Shown here: piece by piece, positions 1-7,725 of the stretch | Numbering within the stretch: position 1 is the stretch's first letter | Layout: each line of letters begins with the position of its first letter | Origin: Actinacidiphila paucisporea | Lineage (GTDB): Bacteria; Actinomycetota; Actinomycetes; Streptomycetales; Streptomycetaceae | Assembly (NCBI RefSeq): GCF_900142575.1 | Contig: NZ_FRBI01000041.1 | Span: 1 to 42,655 of the forward strand | Direction: 5' to 3' | Length of the DNA stretch: 42,655 bases | Made by a program: the position numbers and the translations under genes | Notes under the pieces: model-generated | The model's input: the letters and a program-made list of their open reading frames with translations, nothing else | Told to the model about the DNA's origin: nothing | Databases searched by the model: none

Positions 1-788
1 AGCTTGTACCCGCCGCCGGAATGCTGCGTGACGGTGATCGTGGCGCCGTTGTGGTCGGTGACCTTCGCCAGGACCCCGGCGGAGGTGTAGGCGTCCTTGC
101 TGCCGGTTTTGCGGTCCGTGATCGTGTACGTGCCGTCGCCGTTCTTGACCAGGTCCTGCGAGTACCCGGCCGGGGTGACATACGCCGACCCGGAGCCGGC
201 GGTGAAGTGCACCGTCGCGCCGGTGGAGTCGACCAGGTACACGTCCGAGCCCGAGACCTGCAGGCGGCGGTCGTAGGTCAACCACCACCGGTCCCCGACG
301 GTACCCCCGACGCCCGTGAACGAGCTGTAGGTCTGGGCCAGCTGCAACCGGTCGCCGGCCCCCGCGATGTCGAAGTCGGTACCCGCCAGCAGGAAGTCCC
401 CACTGGACAGGTCCACCCGGCCCACCAGGGCGTCGGTCAGCCGGGTGTCGGAGAACTGATGCCAGGGCACCTGCCCCTGACCGGTCGGCGGCGCCACCAG
501 TGGCGACACGCCGTCCGCCGACGCCCCCGCTGAAGCGCGCGGCCTTACCGTAGATGTGGTGACGGTGGTCACCGAGGCCACCGGCCGGTTCCTGCCCACC
601 TCCACCGGCGACACCTTCGCCACAGCGTGCCGGCCCCAAGCCGAACCGGCCGGGTCCGGCGCAGCGGCGGCGACACCGGCGCCTAGTGGCACCCCGGCCG
701 CAGCGACAGCAAGCACCGTCCCAGCCGCGGCGACGGTCATGCGTAAGCGGTGGCGGGCACGCGAAAGCGGCCCCTGCAAGTTGGTCAT
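1..788 (-). CDS. RHS/YD-repeat-type protein, N-terminal part, runs off the window edge
   Basis: The minus strand is open from an ATG at 788 to base 1 (262 codons). It begins with a basic n-region and a long Ala/Val-rich hydrophobic stretch (a likely Sec or Tat signal peptide). A segment near residues 95-175 follows in which phrases such as LTDALVGRVDLSSGDFLLAG and LQLAQTYSS match the N-terminal domain (DUF6531-like) preceding the repeats of RHS proteins. The last visible residues (NGDGTYTITDRKTG, KVTDHNGATITVT) are typical RHS/YD-repeat strands. A GGGGGGA ribosome site lies just upstream of the ATG. Family members are large secreted shell-forming proteins, often with a C-terminal toxin, but that end is outside the window, so a toxin role is not shown. 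Family assignment is firm; function is open. Confidence 0.85.
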   Translation of the reverse strand, partial: MTNLQGPLSRARHRLRMTVAAAGTVLAVAAAGVPLGAGVAAAAPDPAGSAWGRHAVAKVSPVEVGRNRPVASVTTVTTSTVRPRASAGASADGVSPLVAPPTGQGQVPWHQFSDTRLTDALVGRVDLSSGDFLLAGTDFDIAGAGDRLQLAQTYSSFTGVGGTVGDRWWLTYDRRLQVSGSDVYLVDSTGATVHFTAGSGSAYVTPAGYSQDLVKNGDGTYTITDRKTGSKDAYTSAGVLAKVTDHNGATITVTQHSGGGYK

Positions 789-1189
789 CTTCCCCCCAGG
801 AAAGAGATCCCGGCAGCCCCAATGGCCCCGGAAGGCCCACAACCTGTCACCTCGCCACCACGAAACGCGAGGCCGTTTCCCCCGAATGCGCATGCCATGT
901 CGGCAAGATCCCGCCAGAGGCGTCCCCTCCGTTTGCCGCCCTACCAAGACCGGCGAACAGCCGCACGGTCAGCGGACCGCAAAATCTGCTGGCCACCACC
1001 GGGGCAACCATGCGACCCAAAACCGCCCCAGGAACCAAAGACTCCGTCCGCCCCCGCCCCCGCCCCGGCACGGCCACGGCAGTACCCGCCCACGCACAGC
1101 GCCCCCTGACACAGGCAGTGCGCTTCCTGGAGGGAGATGATGCCGACGGCCCGCCCCCCTTGAGTGCTGGCCGACCCGCCGTGCGGCTG
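789..1189. other. Intergenic stretch with no supported gene
   Basis: About 400 bases between the RHS start and the decayed relaxase. Open frames here are short or give repetitive Arg/Pro/Gly-rich translations typical of wrong frames in high-GC DNA. The promoter of the RHS gene should lie near its left end, but I cannot point to a convincing -10/-35 pair. Confidence 0.5.
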
Positions 1190-2437
1190 CTAGAAGTCCA
1201 GCTCGATGTAGTCGATATCGGTGAACTCCACCTCCAGGTCGGCCGCGCGGCGGCCGCGGTCTTTGAAGTAGATCTCCTGCCAACCCTCCGCCGCGATGCG
1301 CTGGAGCTGCTGCTCGGTGGCGCCGGCGGCCTGCGCGTCGAACAACCGGCCCGCGTAGGCCGGTGGCAGGTGCTGGGTGATCCGCCGCATCCGCCCGTCG
1401 TCCGTCGGCCCGCCAGCGGCGCCGCAGCTCGCTCAGCGGCAGCGGCGTCTTCTTCGCTTCATCAGCCGGCTGCGCACCCGCGCGGTCGGCGGGTAGCCAT
1501 GGTCGGCGGTGTACTCCGCTTCCGCCTGCTCCAGCAGTACGGCGGTGTCGCGCTGCCGGGTGGCCGTCCAGTCGATCAACTCCGGCGGCACCCCCGCGAT
1601 CTCCATGACCGGCCGCAGGCCCTGCGTGGGCGTGCGCGGCTCGGTCGCCAGCCCCAACCTCGCGCAAACCTCTTCCAGCACCCGCTGGTTGTACAGCGCG
1701 CCAGCCGCCACCACATGCGCGTACAGCCGCCGCGAGTCGAGGTGGCCCCACTTGCCATCGGCGCGCAGCACCTTCACCGACACCACCAGGTGGTCGTGCA
1801 GCAGCGGCATCCGGTGCCGGGAATCGTGGTGCCGGAACCGGGCGACGACCAGACCGCCCACCGGCCGCTCCCACCGGATGCCGCCCGGCCCGGAGTACAC
1901 CACGACCGCTTCGCCCTCCAGCCACGCCAGCACGTCCGCGACCGCGACATCGTGACTGGCGTCGATCACCGCGACAGTCGCATCGTCCCCCAGCGCCCGC
2001 AGCAGCGACACCGACACCGGCGGCCGCGGCACCAGATCGAACACCGCCACCGGCCCCCGCCGCCGCCCCGGCCGCACTTTGCCGTCGTCGTCCGGCACCA
2101 CCGCTTCCGGCTCCTGGTCGTCGTCGTACGTCGGGCGGATGAACGCCCGCCCCAGCCGCACCGCCGGAACCTTCCCTGCCGGGACGCCGGGGTCCAGGAG
2201 TTCCGGGTGCGGGTGCAGGCCCTGCCCGAACAGCGCCTCCATCTCCGCCTCGGTCACCACCCCGGACAGTCCCAGGAGCGGCGCCCCGCGTCCGGTCCAC
2301 TCCCCCGCCGGCACCCCGGCCGCCTCTTGGCCGACCGGCAGCGGCACCGTACGGCGGTCCCGGCCGCCATCGCCCACCGCCACGCTCTTGACGTAGTACC
2401 GGTACGCCGAACCCGGCGACACACGCGCTATCGACAT
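1190..2437 (-). pseudogene. MobF/TrwC-type relaxase N-terminal remnant, copy A (truncated, frameshifted)
   Basis: From ATG 2437 (MSIARVSPGSAYRYYVKSVA) the frame reads like the start of TrwC/TraA-type conjugative relaxases. It contains FDLVPRPPVSVSLLRALGDD, HDVAVADVL and the HUH region HRMPLLHDHLVV followed by KWGHLDSRRLYAHVV. The histidine triad seems kept, with HDH in place of the usual HTH. The frame stops at 1433 in a run of Arg codons. The expected continuation (KKTPLPLSELRRRWRA) lies in another frame, and a third frame carries the tail ending YIELDF at 1190, so two frameshifts are needed. There is no helicase domain, so the protein would be far shorter than the usual 1000 or more residues. 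It is the best preserved of three related fragments. An alternative is a small mobilisation protein made from the first 332 codons alone. Confidence 0.75.
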
Positions 2438-2470
2438 CGTCACCCAGCCACAACAGCGCGGCCTGCACCA

Positions 2471-2520
2471 GGTCCCGGCAGACGGAAGGGACGGCCCGAA
2501 ATTTTTCGGGACAGTCCCGT
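2471..2520 (-). repeat. Conserved leader with inverted repeat upstream of relaxase copy A
   Basis: About 50 bases upstream of the relaxase ATG lies a block (GGTCCCGGCAGACGGAAGG followed by an inverted repeat) that recurs upstream of copies B (10067-10118) and C (16381-16430). Here the repeat core is CCCGAAA at 2496-2502 against TTTCGGG at 2505-2511, with GGGAC arms on both sides. It could be an operator or an oriT-type hairpin; neither is shown. Confidence 0.7.
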
Positions 2521-2612
2521 AGGACGGAACCACGACTCGACTACGCGGCCTGCCCAAAGCTCCCTGTGTCGACGTCTGAGCCGCTGAGTCCTACGCGGCG
2601 GCAGGTGTGCGG

Positions 2613-3323
2613 CTACTTCAGACCGAGCCGGGCCAGAGCCGTCGTCCAGTCGGACACCAGGGCCTGCTGCGCCGCCGCCAGCGTCACCTTCCCCGAGCAC
2701 ACAGCCTGCTTCAACCGCGTCTCCACCGGGTCCTTGGCGTTGTTGATGCCGTGGGTGTGACCCGGGTCCGGGGGCTCCGGCCACAAATTTTTCGGGTCGT
2801 TGGGATCCCCGCCGTCCTCAAGGGACAGCAGGTGATCATATTCGGTGACGTTCGGGCTGCTCGTGGTCCCGTAGGACTTCTCGCTGAGCTTCTTCTCGGC
2901 ACCGGTGACGGACGCCGGGGGCCGGATCGTCGCGGTGTAGCCGGACTTGCAGATCGTCGAGTGGATCGTGGCCTGCGTCACCGCCGGATTCCGCGCACCC
3001 GGCGTGCACTTGGAATCGGGAAGCGGTTCACCGCCAGCCGTGGTCCGGTAGTGGCAGGTGCCCGCGGGAGGCTGAGGCTGCACCGAGTAGTGGGCCTGCG
3101 GACCGGGACCCAGAGGGATAGGTCCCGCCTGCGGAACGGATCCCGCCCGCGAAGCGCCCGACGTCCCGGCCGGCGGCGCCGGCCGACCCGTGGGCGGCCC
3201 ACCAGCGACGGTGTGGGAATTGCAGCCCGCTAGCAACAGGGACGCCAACACGACAGCGGATGCAGGACCGACGGCGGTACGCAACTGATAGCTCCTCACC
3301 GGAGGCAATAGGCCCGCCGACAT
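2613..3323 (-). CDS. Secreted lipoprotein with HNH-like nuclease domain
   Basis: The protein from ATG 3323 has 236 residues. A hydrophobic segment ends in the lipobox LLLAGC near residue 34, so it is probably exported and lipid-anchored; a GTG at 3299 would also keep the signal. A Pro/Ala/Gly-rich linker leads to a C-terminal domain of about 140 residues. That domain has the order CTPGARNPAVTQATI, then EYDHLLSLEDGGDP, then PKNLWPEPPD, then KDPVETRLKQAVC. The D-H, G-G and N-L spacing resembles a beta-beta-alpha-metal (HNH) nuclease. The divergent neighbour at 3579-4103 is a paralogue over this whole domain. Substrate is unknown; DNA degradation outside the cell is inference. Confidence 0.75.
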   Translation of the reverse strand: MSAGLLPPVRSYQLRTAVGPASAVVLASLLLAGCNSHTVAGGPPTGRPAPPAGTSGASRAGSVPQAGPIPLGPGPQAHYSVQPQPPAGTCHYRTTAGGEPLPDSKCTPGARNPAVTQATIHSTICKSGYTATIRPPASVTGAEKKLSEKSYGTTSSPNVTEYDHLLSLEDGGDPNDPKNLWPEPPDPGHTHGINNAKDPVETRLKQAVCSGKVTLAAAQQALVSDWTTALARLGLK

Positions 3324-3578
3324 GCTGCCCCACTGCTCGGAGCGCCACTCCAGCCGCGCCACAGCGAAAGAAGCGCACACGCTACTGGGCGCTCCCCTCT
3401 CCCACTGCGAGAGCGGGAGAGAAGGGAGTTCCAGGGGAAGTCGGCAGCGGCACGTGAGCGTAGGCCCTGGACACGGGATGTTCACGCAGGCGGTCTACCC
3501 GCATAGATCCCGCAGGTGGTGTCATACCGTCAGGCAGCCCGGCCGCCACGCTGGGCAACGACCCGCGGGAGACCCCTG

Positions 3579-4103
3579 ATGCGCCCTGCACGCCGCCTCA
3601 CCGCCAGCCTCAGCGCCACCGCGCTCGCAGCCGCCAGCCTCATCGCCGCCGCGACCGGCACCGCCCACGCCGCGAGCTGCTCCCAGTCCTACCTGCCGCT
3701 GCCCGACCCGTCCTGCACGCCCGGTGTCTACAACCCGAGCGTCACCCAGTCCACGATCGGCTCCACCATCTGTGTGTCCGGCTGGACGGCCACCGTCCGC
3801 CCGCCCACCTCCTACACCAACGCACTGAAAACGCAGGGCATCGCCGACTACGGCTACGCCGACAAGAACCTGTCCTCCTACGAAGAGGACCACCAGATCC
3901 CCCTCGAACTCGGCGGCGCGCCCCGCGACCCCGGCAACCTGTGGCCCGAGCCGCACGCCGGCACCAAGAACTCCACCACCAAAGACGGCGTGGAGACCAA
4001 GCTGAAGAACGCCGTCTGCAAGGGCACCATCACCCTGACCGCAGCCCGCACCGCCATCAAGAACAACTGGACCACCGCACTATCGGTCACCGGCATCGGC
4101 TGA
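3579..4103 (+). CDS. Secreted HNH-like small nuclease
   Basis: The start is ATG 3579, because a classical signal peptide begins there (MRPARRLTAS, hydrophobic core, cleavage after AHA at residue 31) and GGGAGA lies just upstream; an earlier in-frame GTG at 3516 would spoil the signal. The mature protein is about 143 residues with four to five cysteines. Its HNH-like core has D104-H105 in EEDHQIPLELGG, N120 in GNLWPEP, and a downstream KDGVETKL. It matches the C-terminal domain of the divergent lipoprotein at 2613-3323 residue for residue in many places (CTPG, NP-VTQ-TI-STIC-SG-TAT-RPP). A strong stem-loop follows the stop. Probable extracellular nuclease; activity is not demonstrated. Confidence 0.8.
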   Translation: MRPARRLTASLSATALAAASLIAAATGTAHAASCSQSYLPLPDPSCTPGVYNPSVTQSTIGSTICVSGWTATVRPPTSYTNALKTQGIADYGYADKNLSSYEEDHQIPLELGGAPRDPGNLWPEPHAGTKNSTTKDGVETKLKNAVCKGTITLTAARTAIKNNWTTALSVTGIG

Positions 4104-4123
4104 CCCAGAGCGGCGTCGTCCCG

Positions 4124-4166
4124 CCCGGTTCAGTCAGGCCCTCACTGTTGGCCTGGCTGAACCGGG
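4124..4166 (+). terminator. Stem-loop terminator after the secreted nuclease gene
   Basis: A 17-base inverted repeat with one mismatch (CCCGGTTCAG at 4124 pairing with CTGAACCGGG ending at 4166) and a 9-base loop starts 21 bases after the stop. There is no U-tract, which is common for Streptomyces terminators. Confidence 0.75.
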
Positions 4167-4179
4167 CAGTACCAGGTGC

Positions 4180-4398
4180 GGTCACCGACGCCAGCTGCTC
4201 GTACAGCGCGCGGTCGCGGCCGCCCGGTCCACCGGCGACATAGACCCGGCCCGCACCGTGCACCGCGGCGACTGCCGCGCAGCCCTCGGCCTCGCCCTGC
4301 CCACCAGCGCCGAGCAGGCCCGCGCCGTCCTGATGCGCGACGACGCCGCACCATGCGACATCTGCCGCCCGGACCGGCCGCTGCGCACCGCGGCGTAG
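4180..4398 (+). pseudogene. C-terminal remnant of a DUF6233-like protein
   Basis: A plus-strand frame without its own start reads RTVHRGDCRAALGLALPTSA, then EQARAVLMRDDAAPCDICRP, DRPLRTAA and a stop at 4398. This VHRGDC to C-x-x-CRPDRPL tail is characteristic of small Streptomyces proteins annotated DUF6233. The upstream part is missing and the terminator hairpin of the previous gene sits immediately before it, so I read it as a truncated remnant. Function of the family is unknown. Confidence 0.5.
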
Positions 4399-4418
4399 GT
4401 GACTGCCCGGGCCGGCTC

Positions 4419-5195
4419 TCAGGCTTCCTCGCTGTGCAGCGGCAGGCCCCCGGGGACGAAGTCCGGGCGGAGCCTGATCCAGCGGACGCTGTGCCGCCAC
4501 CCGCCTCCGGCGACCCGGGAGACATCCACGCTGACCTCCCCGACCACCCCGGGCTCCATGAGGACAACGGCCAGCGGGTCCTGTGAACCCCAGCTTGCCG
4601 AGAAACGCCGGCCCTCCCACGGGTGACCGGGCAAGGCAGGCGTCAGCTCTGCGGCAAGGTCGCGCGCTTGGCCTGCCGTCAGCGGTGCGGTACGACCGAG
4701 GTAGCGCAGCCGCCCTTCGGCGTCCCACCGGCCCAGCAGCGCCGTCCCCGGACGGTGCGGTGTCCCGGTGACCGCCCCGACCACAGCCTCGCGCGAATCG
4801 CGGACCCGCCACTTCCTCGACCCGGCCCGGCCGCCGCGCCGGCCGGGCCGGTAGGCAGCTGCCGCGGGCTTGAGGACCAGGCCCTCGATATGGTCCGGCG
4901 CCCACTGGTCCAGCCACGACCGCGCGGTTGCCGCCTCCACCGTCGACGGGCACAGGTTCAACGGCGGCCGCGCCGTCCCCGAGGCGGCCGGCAACTGGAC
5001 TTCAAGCGCCGCGGCGATCTCCGGGAACGCCGCCACCACATCCGTACCCCGGCGTGAGCGGATCACCGCCGTACCGTCATCCCCCCGCCCGGCCAGCGCC
5101 CGCCAGCCGTCCCACTTCGGCTCGGCAGCCACAGAGCCGTCGGGCGGCAACACCCAATCCTCCACAGGCGCGGCCAGCATCGGCTCGTCAGGCAC
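4419..5195 (-). CDS. ATP-dependent DNA ligase with an internal deletion, probably inactive
   Basis: The frame encodes the nucleotidyltransferase start (LAAPVEDWVLPPDGSVAAEP, then the KxDG adenylation motif with K27 in EPKWDGWRAL, then RSRRGTDVVAAFPE). It later has HIEGLVLK, KWRVRDSREAVVGAVTG and a C-terminal OB-fold with VVGEVSVDV. Between AALEVQLPAASGT and PPLNLCPSTVE, about 80-90 residues usual in this family are missing, including the DGELV motif. The frame stays open across the join (about 4960-5000). Start is uncertain: GTG 5195 or 5201 or ATG 5180. Such ligases normally seal nicks in non-homologous end joining. With the central motifs gone, ligation is unlikely, although the adenylation lysine remains. 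Confidence 0.75.
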   Translation of the reverse strand: MPDEPMLAAPVEDWVLPPDGSVAAEPKWDGWRALAGRGDDGTAVIRSRRGTDVVAAFPEIAAALEVQLPAASGTARPPLNLCPSTVEAATARSWLDQWAPDHIEGLVLKPAAAAYRPGRRGGRAGSRKWRVRDSREAVVGAVTGTPHRPGTALLGRWDAEGRLRYLGRTAPLTAGQARDLAAELTPALPGHPWEGRRFSASWGSQDPLAVVLMEPGVVGEVSVDVSRVAGGGWRHSVRWIRLRPDFVPGGLPLHSEEA

Positions 5196-5465
5196 CTCCA
5201 CACCCACACCCTCACCCCCACGCCTGCGCACGGCGACCCGGCGGCGCCCCCGCGGGCGCCCCGGCCACAGGTCAGCGCATGTGCGGGTGGTCAGTGCGGG
5301 CGCGGCGGCGAAGCCAGGACGACTGTCCGGGACGCCCGCGCTGGCGGCCCGACCGGCCACTGGGCCGCGCAGCTTCATGGTGGCGAGGCATCTGATGCGG
5401 CCGCCCGGGGGAACTTCGGCTGCCGGTGGATTGCCGAACCGTTCCGCCAGGACAGGCAACCCGCC

Positions 5466-5909
5466 ATGAACCTTTTGCGCACTCGGCGACGGTCCCCTGG
5501 TGCGGCCGCGCTGCTCGCCGCCACGATCCCGACCGTCCTGGCCGCCACGCTGACCGGCCTGGCGCCCGCCCACGCCGCCACCACGCTCTCCCCCACCGCG
5601 GCCCAGGACAAGATCGCGTGCCCCCGCGGGTTCGTGTGCATCTACCCCGACATCGACTTCGTCGGCCAGCCCTACGTCAAACGCGCCACCGACGGCTCGG
5701 TGCGGCACCTGCCCGACTACATCCGCGGCGCCGGCAGCTCCATCATCAACAACTCCGACCGCACCGCCCGCGTCTACACCAAGGACAACTACTTCGGGGC
5801 CCACGTCTGCGTCTCACGCGACGGCGGGACCATCAGCGACCTGCGCTCCTACGGCATGAACGACACCACCCACTCGCTGAAGAACAACAACACCCTCTGC
5901 GGCGCGTAA
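5466..5909 (+). CDS. Peptidase inhibitor family I36-like secreted protein
   Basis: The 147-residue protein starts MNLLRTRRRSPGA, with a signal peptide ending near AHA at about residue 37. The mature part (CPRGFVCIYPDIDFVGQPYV, then HLPDYIRGAGSSIINNSDRT, then VYTKDNYFGAHVCVSRDGG, ending TLCGA) has the two-repeat Greek-key pattern with Y/F-x-G and four cysteines seen in Streptomyces metalloproteinase inhibitors of family I36. Secreted, acting on extracellular proteases, is the family role. It stands alone, between the truncated ligase and the broken HNH gene. Confidence 0.85.
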   Translation: MNLLRTRRRSPGAAALLAATIPTVLAATLTGLAPAHAATTLSPTAAQDKIACPRGFVCIYPDIDFVGQPYVKRATDGSVRHLPDYIRGAGSSIINNSDRTARVYTKDNYFGAHVCVSRDGGTISDLRSYGMNDTTHSLKNNNTLCGA

Positions 5910-6114
5910 CCACCCCCGGCATCGCCGGCAGAAGGCCCCCGGTTGCGCGACCGCGGCCGCCTGCTGCGCGGGCGGCACCTCGCCGAACCGCACCGCGCAG
6001 ACGCCCCACCGAGCAGGCCGGCGCGAGTCCCTGCGGTCAGCACTAGCCCGGCGTGGCCCACGTCAGGGTGACGGTCCCAGGAGCGAGCACTGTCGGCGAG
6101 TAGACCTGGCGAGC

Positions 6115-6831
6115 ATGACTACGTCCCTGCGTGTGCTGCGCCGCGGCGTTGCCGCTACCGCGCTGTCCGTCGCCCTGGCCGCCTGCGCCGGCATCCTCTC
6201 TCCCGCCGCCGCCGCCGTGGCACCGGCTGCGCCGAGCGCGGTGCGCGCCGCCGGGCAGACCATCACCCTGCCCGTGCGCGATGCCCTCGCGCAGCTGCCC
6301 GTCGCCGCAGAGGACCGCACCGGCTACTAGCGCACCGCCTTCCGCCACTGGATCGACGCCGACGGCGACGGCTGCGACACCCGCAAGGAGGTCCTCAAGG
6401 CCGAAGCCGTCATCGCACCCGCGCAGGGCCCAGGCTGCGTCCTGACCGGCGGTGAGTGGTACAGCGCGTATGACGACACCTACTTCACCGATCCGGGCAA
6501 GCTCGACATCGACCACCTGGTCCCATTGGCCGAGGCTTGGGACTCCGGCGCGTCGACGTGGACGGCGAAGGAGCGGGCGGCCTACGCCAACGACCTCGGC
6601 GACCCGCGCGACCTGATCGCGGTCTCCGCCAGGTCCAACCGCTCCAAGGCCGACCAGGACCCCAGCACCTGGCTGCCGCCGGCGGCCGGCTACCAGTGCG
6701 CCTACGTCACCGACTGGATCGCAGACAAGACCCGCTGGGGCCTGAGCATCGACGTAGCCGAGCAGACCGCCCTCGAGCAGGACCTCGCCGACTGCCCCAA
6801 CTCCCCCATCACCGTCACCACGGCTCAGTGA
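6115..6831 (+). pseudogene. Secreted HNH endonuclease interrupted by one in-frame amber stop
   Basis: The frame from ATG 6115 encodes a signal or lipoprotein-like N-terminus (ALAACAGI) and then AAEDRTGY, a TAG at 6328-6330, and without any frame change RTAFRHWIDADGDGCDTR, LDIDHLVPLAEAWDSGA, LIAVSARSNRSKADQDP and a stop at 6831. These are the landmarks of secreted HNH-family nucleases of the GmrSD C-terminal/DUF1524-like type (W-D-D-GDGCDTR, DHLVPL, N-R-K-D). Relatives usually read GYSRTAF, so a single TCG-to-TAG change explains the break. There is no other lesion, so the loss looks recent. Readthrough or a sequencing error are the alternatives. Confidence 0.8.
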
Positions 6832-6953
6832 GTCGGCGAGGCGCGGTCAGTCCGGTGTCCCCCCACCCTCGTCGCTCCGACGTCTCCAGTGGGCGAGGGC
6901 ACTATGAGTGGCGAGGGTATCGAGATGGCCGGGAGCGAGCACCCACGATTGGT

Positions 6954-6995
6954 TGGTTTTGTTCACGAGTTCCGGTTCTGGTCCAACTTCTGTGG
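6954..6995 (+). repeat. Left terminal inverted repeat of the IS
   Basis: Begins TGGTTTTGTTCACGAG and ends GGTCCAACTTCTGTGG. Its reverse complement occurs at 9415-9456 with differences at position 4, in a four-base patch at 17-20 and near the inner end. Confidence 0.85.
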
Positions 6996-7042
6996 AACGG
7001 TGACGCGCAGTACCGACGGGGGCGTCGGTAGGACGGTCGATA

Positions 7043-7693
7043 ATGCCGGTCATGGCAGATCGCAGTCCGGTTCTCCGGATCATCACCTCGGCGGCGCGGG
7101 AGTCTCTGGAGCCGCTCGGCCTGGCCCAGCGTGGGCGGTCGCGGCTGTGGATTGATGATCACGGGTGGTGGCTGGGGGTTGTGGAGTTCACCCCACCACG
7201 GACTGCCGGCAGTGGTCTGCACGTCGGTGCGATGTGGCTGTGGCACGACGTGGACCACCTGGCCTTCCACGTGGACGCAGTCCGGGTCGGCTCCGAGCCG
7301 TTCCGCACCGAGGATCGGTTCACGCCGCTGGCACTCGAACTCAGCCGACAGGCGGCTGCGAACGTGACCGTGTTGAGGGAGAAGTTCTCGGCTCTGCCGG
7401 ACGTCGCCCGATACCTGACGTCCAGGCCGGTACGGCGGGGATTCCTCTGGGACTGCTTCGACGCCGGGATCGCGGCCGCCCTGGTCGGGGATCCGGACAC
7501 GGCCCGCGATCACTTCGAGCGGGTCCTTCGAGAGGACCCGCTGGCCCCGTGGATGGTCGAAGCCCAGGGGAAGGCAGGTGAGCTTCACGCGATGGCGCCA
7601 GATCCCGACGCCGTGACTGCCTGGGTCGCCCGGGCCGTCGACTCATGCCGGAGCAAGCTGGGCCTGGATCCTGTGCCACTCGTGATCAGCTGA
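7043..7693 (+). CDS. IS passenger gene, conserved hypothetical protein
   Basis: 216 residues from ATG 7043 (a second ATG at 7052 is possible). The sequence is well composed and codon use is normal for the window, so it is a real gene. It begins PVLRIITSAARESLEPLGLA and has a Trp/His-rich region (WIDDHGWWLGVVEF, MWLWHDVDHLAFHVD), the pattern of a family of Streptomyces hypothetical proteins resembling immunity or DUF4304-like folds. The C-terminal half (FDAGIAAALVGDPDTARDHF) looks like a helical TPR-type segment. It lies inside the IS repeats, 32 bases from the convergent transposase, so it would move with the element. No motif indicates an enzymatic role. Confidence 0.75.
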   Translation: MPVMADRSPVLRIITSAARESLEPLGLAQRGRSRLWIDDHGWWLGVVEFTPPRTAGSGLHVGAMWLWHDVDHLAFHVDAVRVGSEPFRTEDRFTPLALELSRQAAANVTVLREKFSALPDVARYLTSRPVRRGFLWDCFDAGIAAALVGDPDTARDHFERVLREDPLAPWMVEAQGKAGELHAMAPDPDAVTAWVARAVDSCRSKLGLDPVPLVIS

Positions 7694-7725
7694 ATGCACC
7701 CGCTCGTTGGGCAACAGAGCTGCGG

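Noticed and set aside
969..2468. 499-residue minus-strand frame with repetitive Gly/Ala/Arg
   Set aside because: It is a different frame of the relaxase remnant; only a short piece around SELRRRWRA fits the relaxase and shows the frameshift.
686..2587. 633-residue plus-strand open frame over the relaxase remnant
   Set aside because: Translation is Arg/Pro/His-rich with no domain; it is the antisense shadow of the minus-strand relaxase sequence.
6847..7086. 79-residue minus-strand frame spanning the left IS end
   Set aside because: Crosses the IS boundary and has no recognisable sequence.
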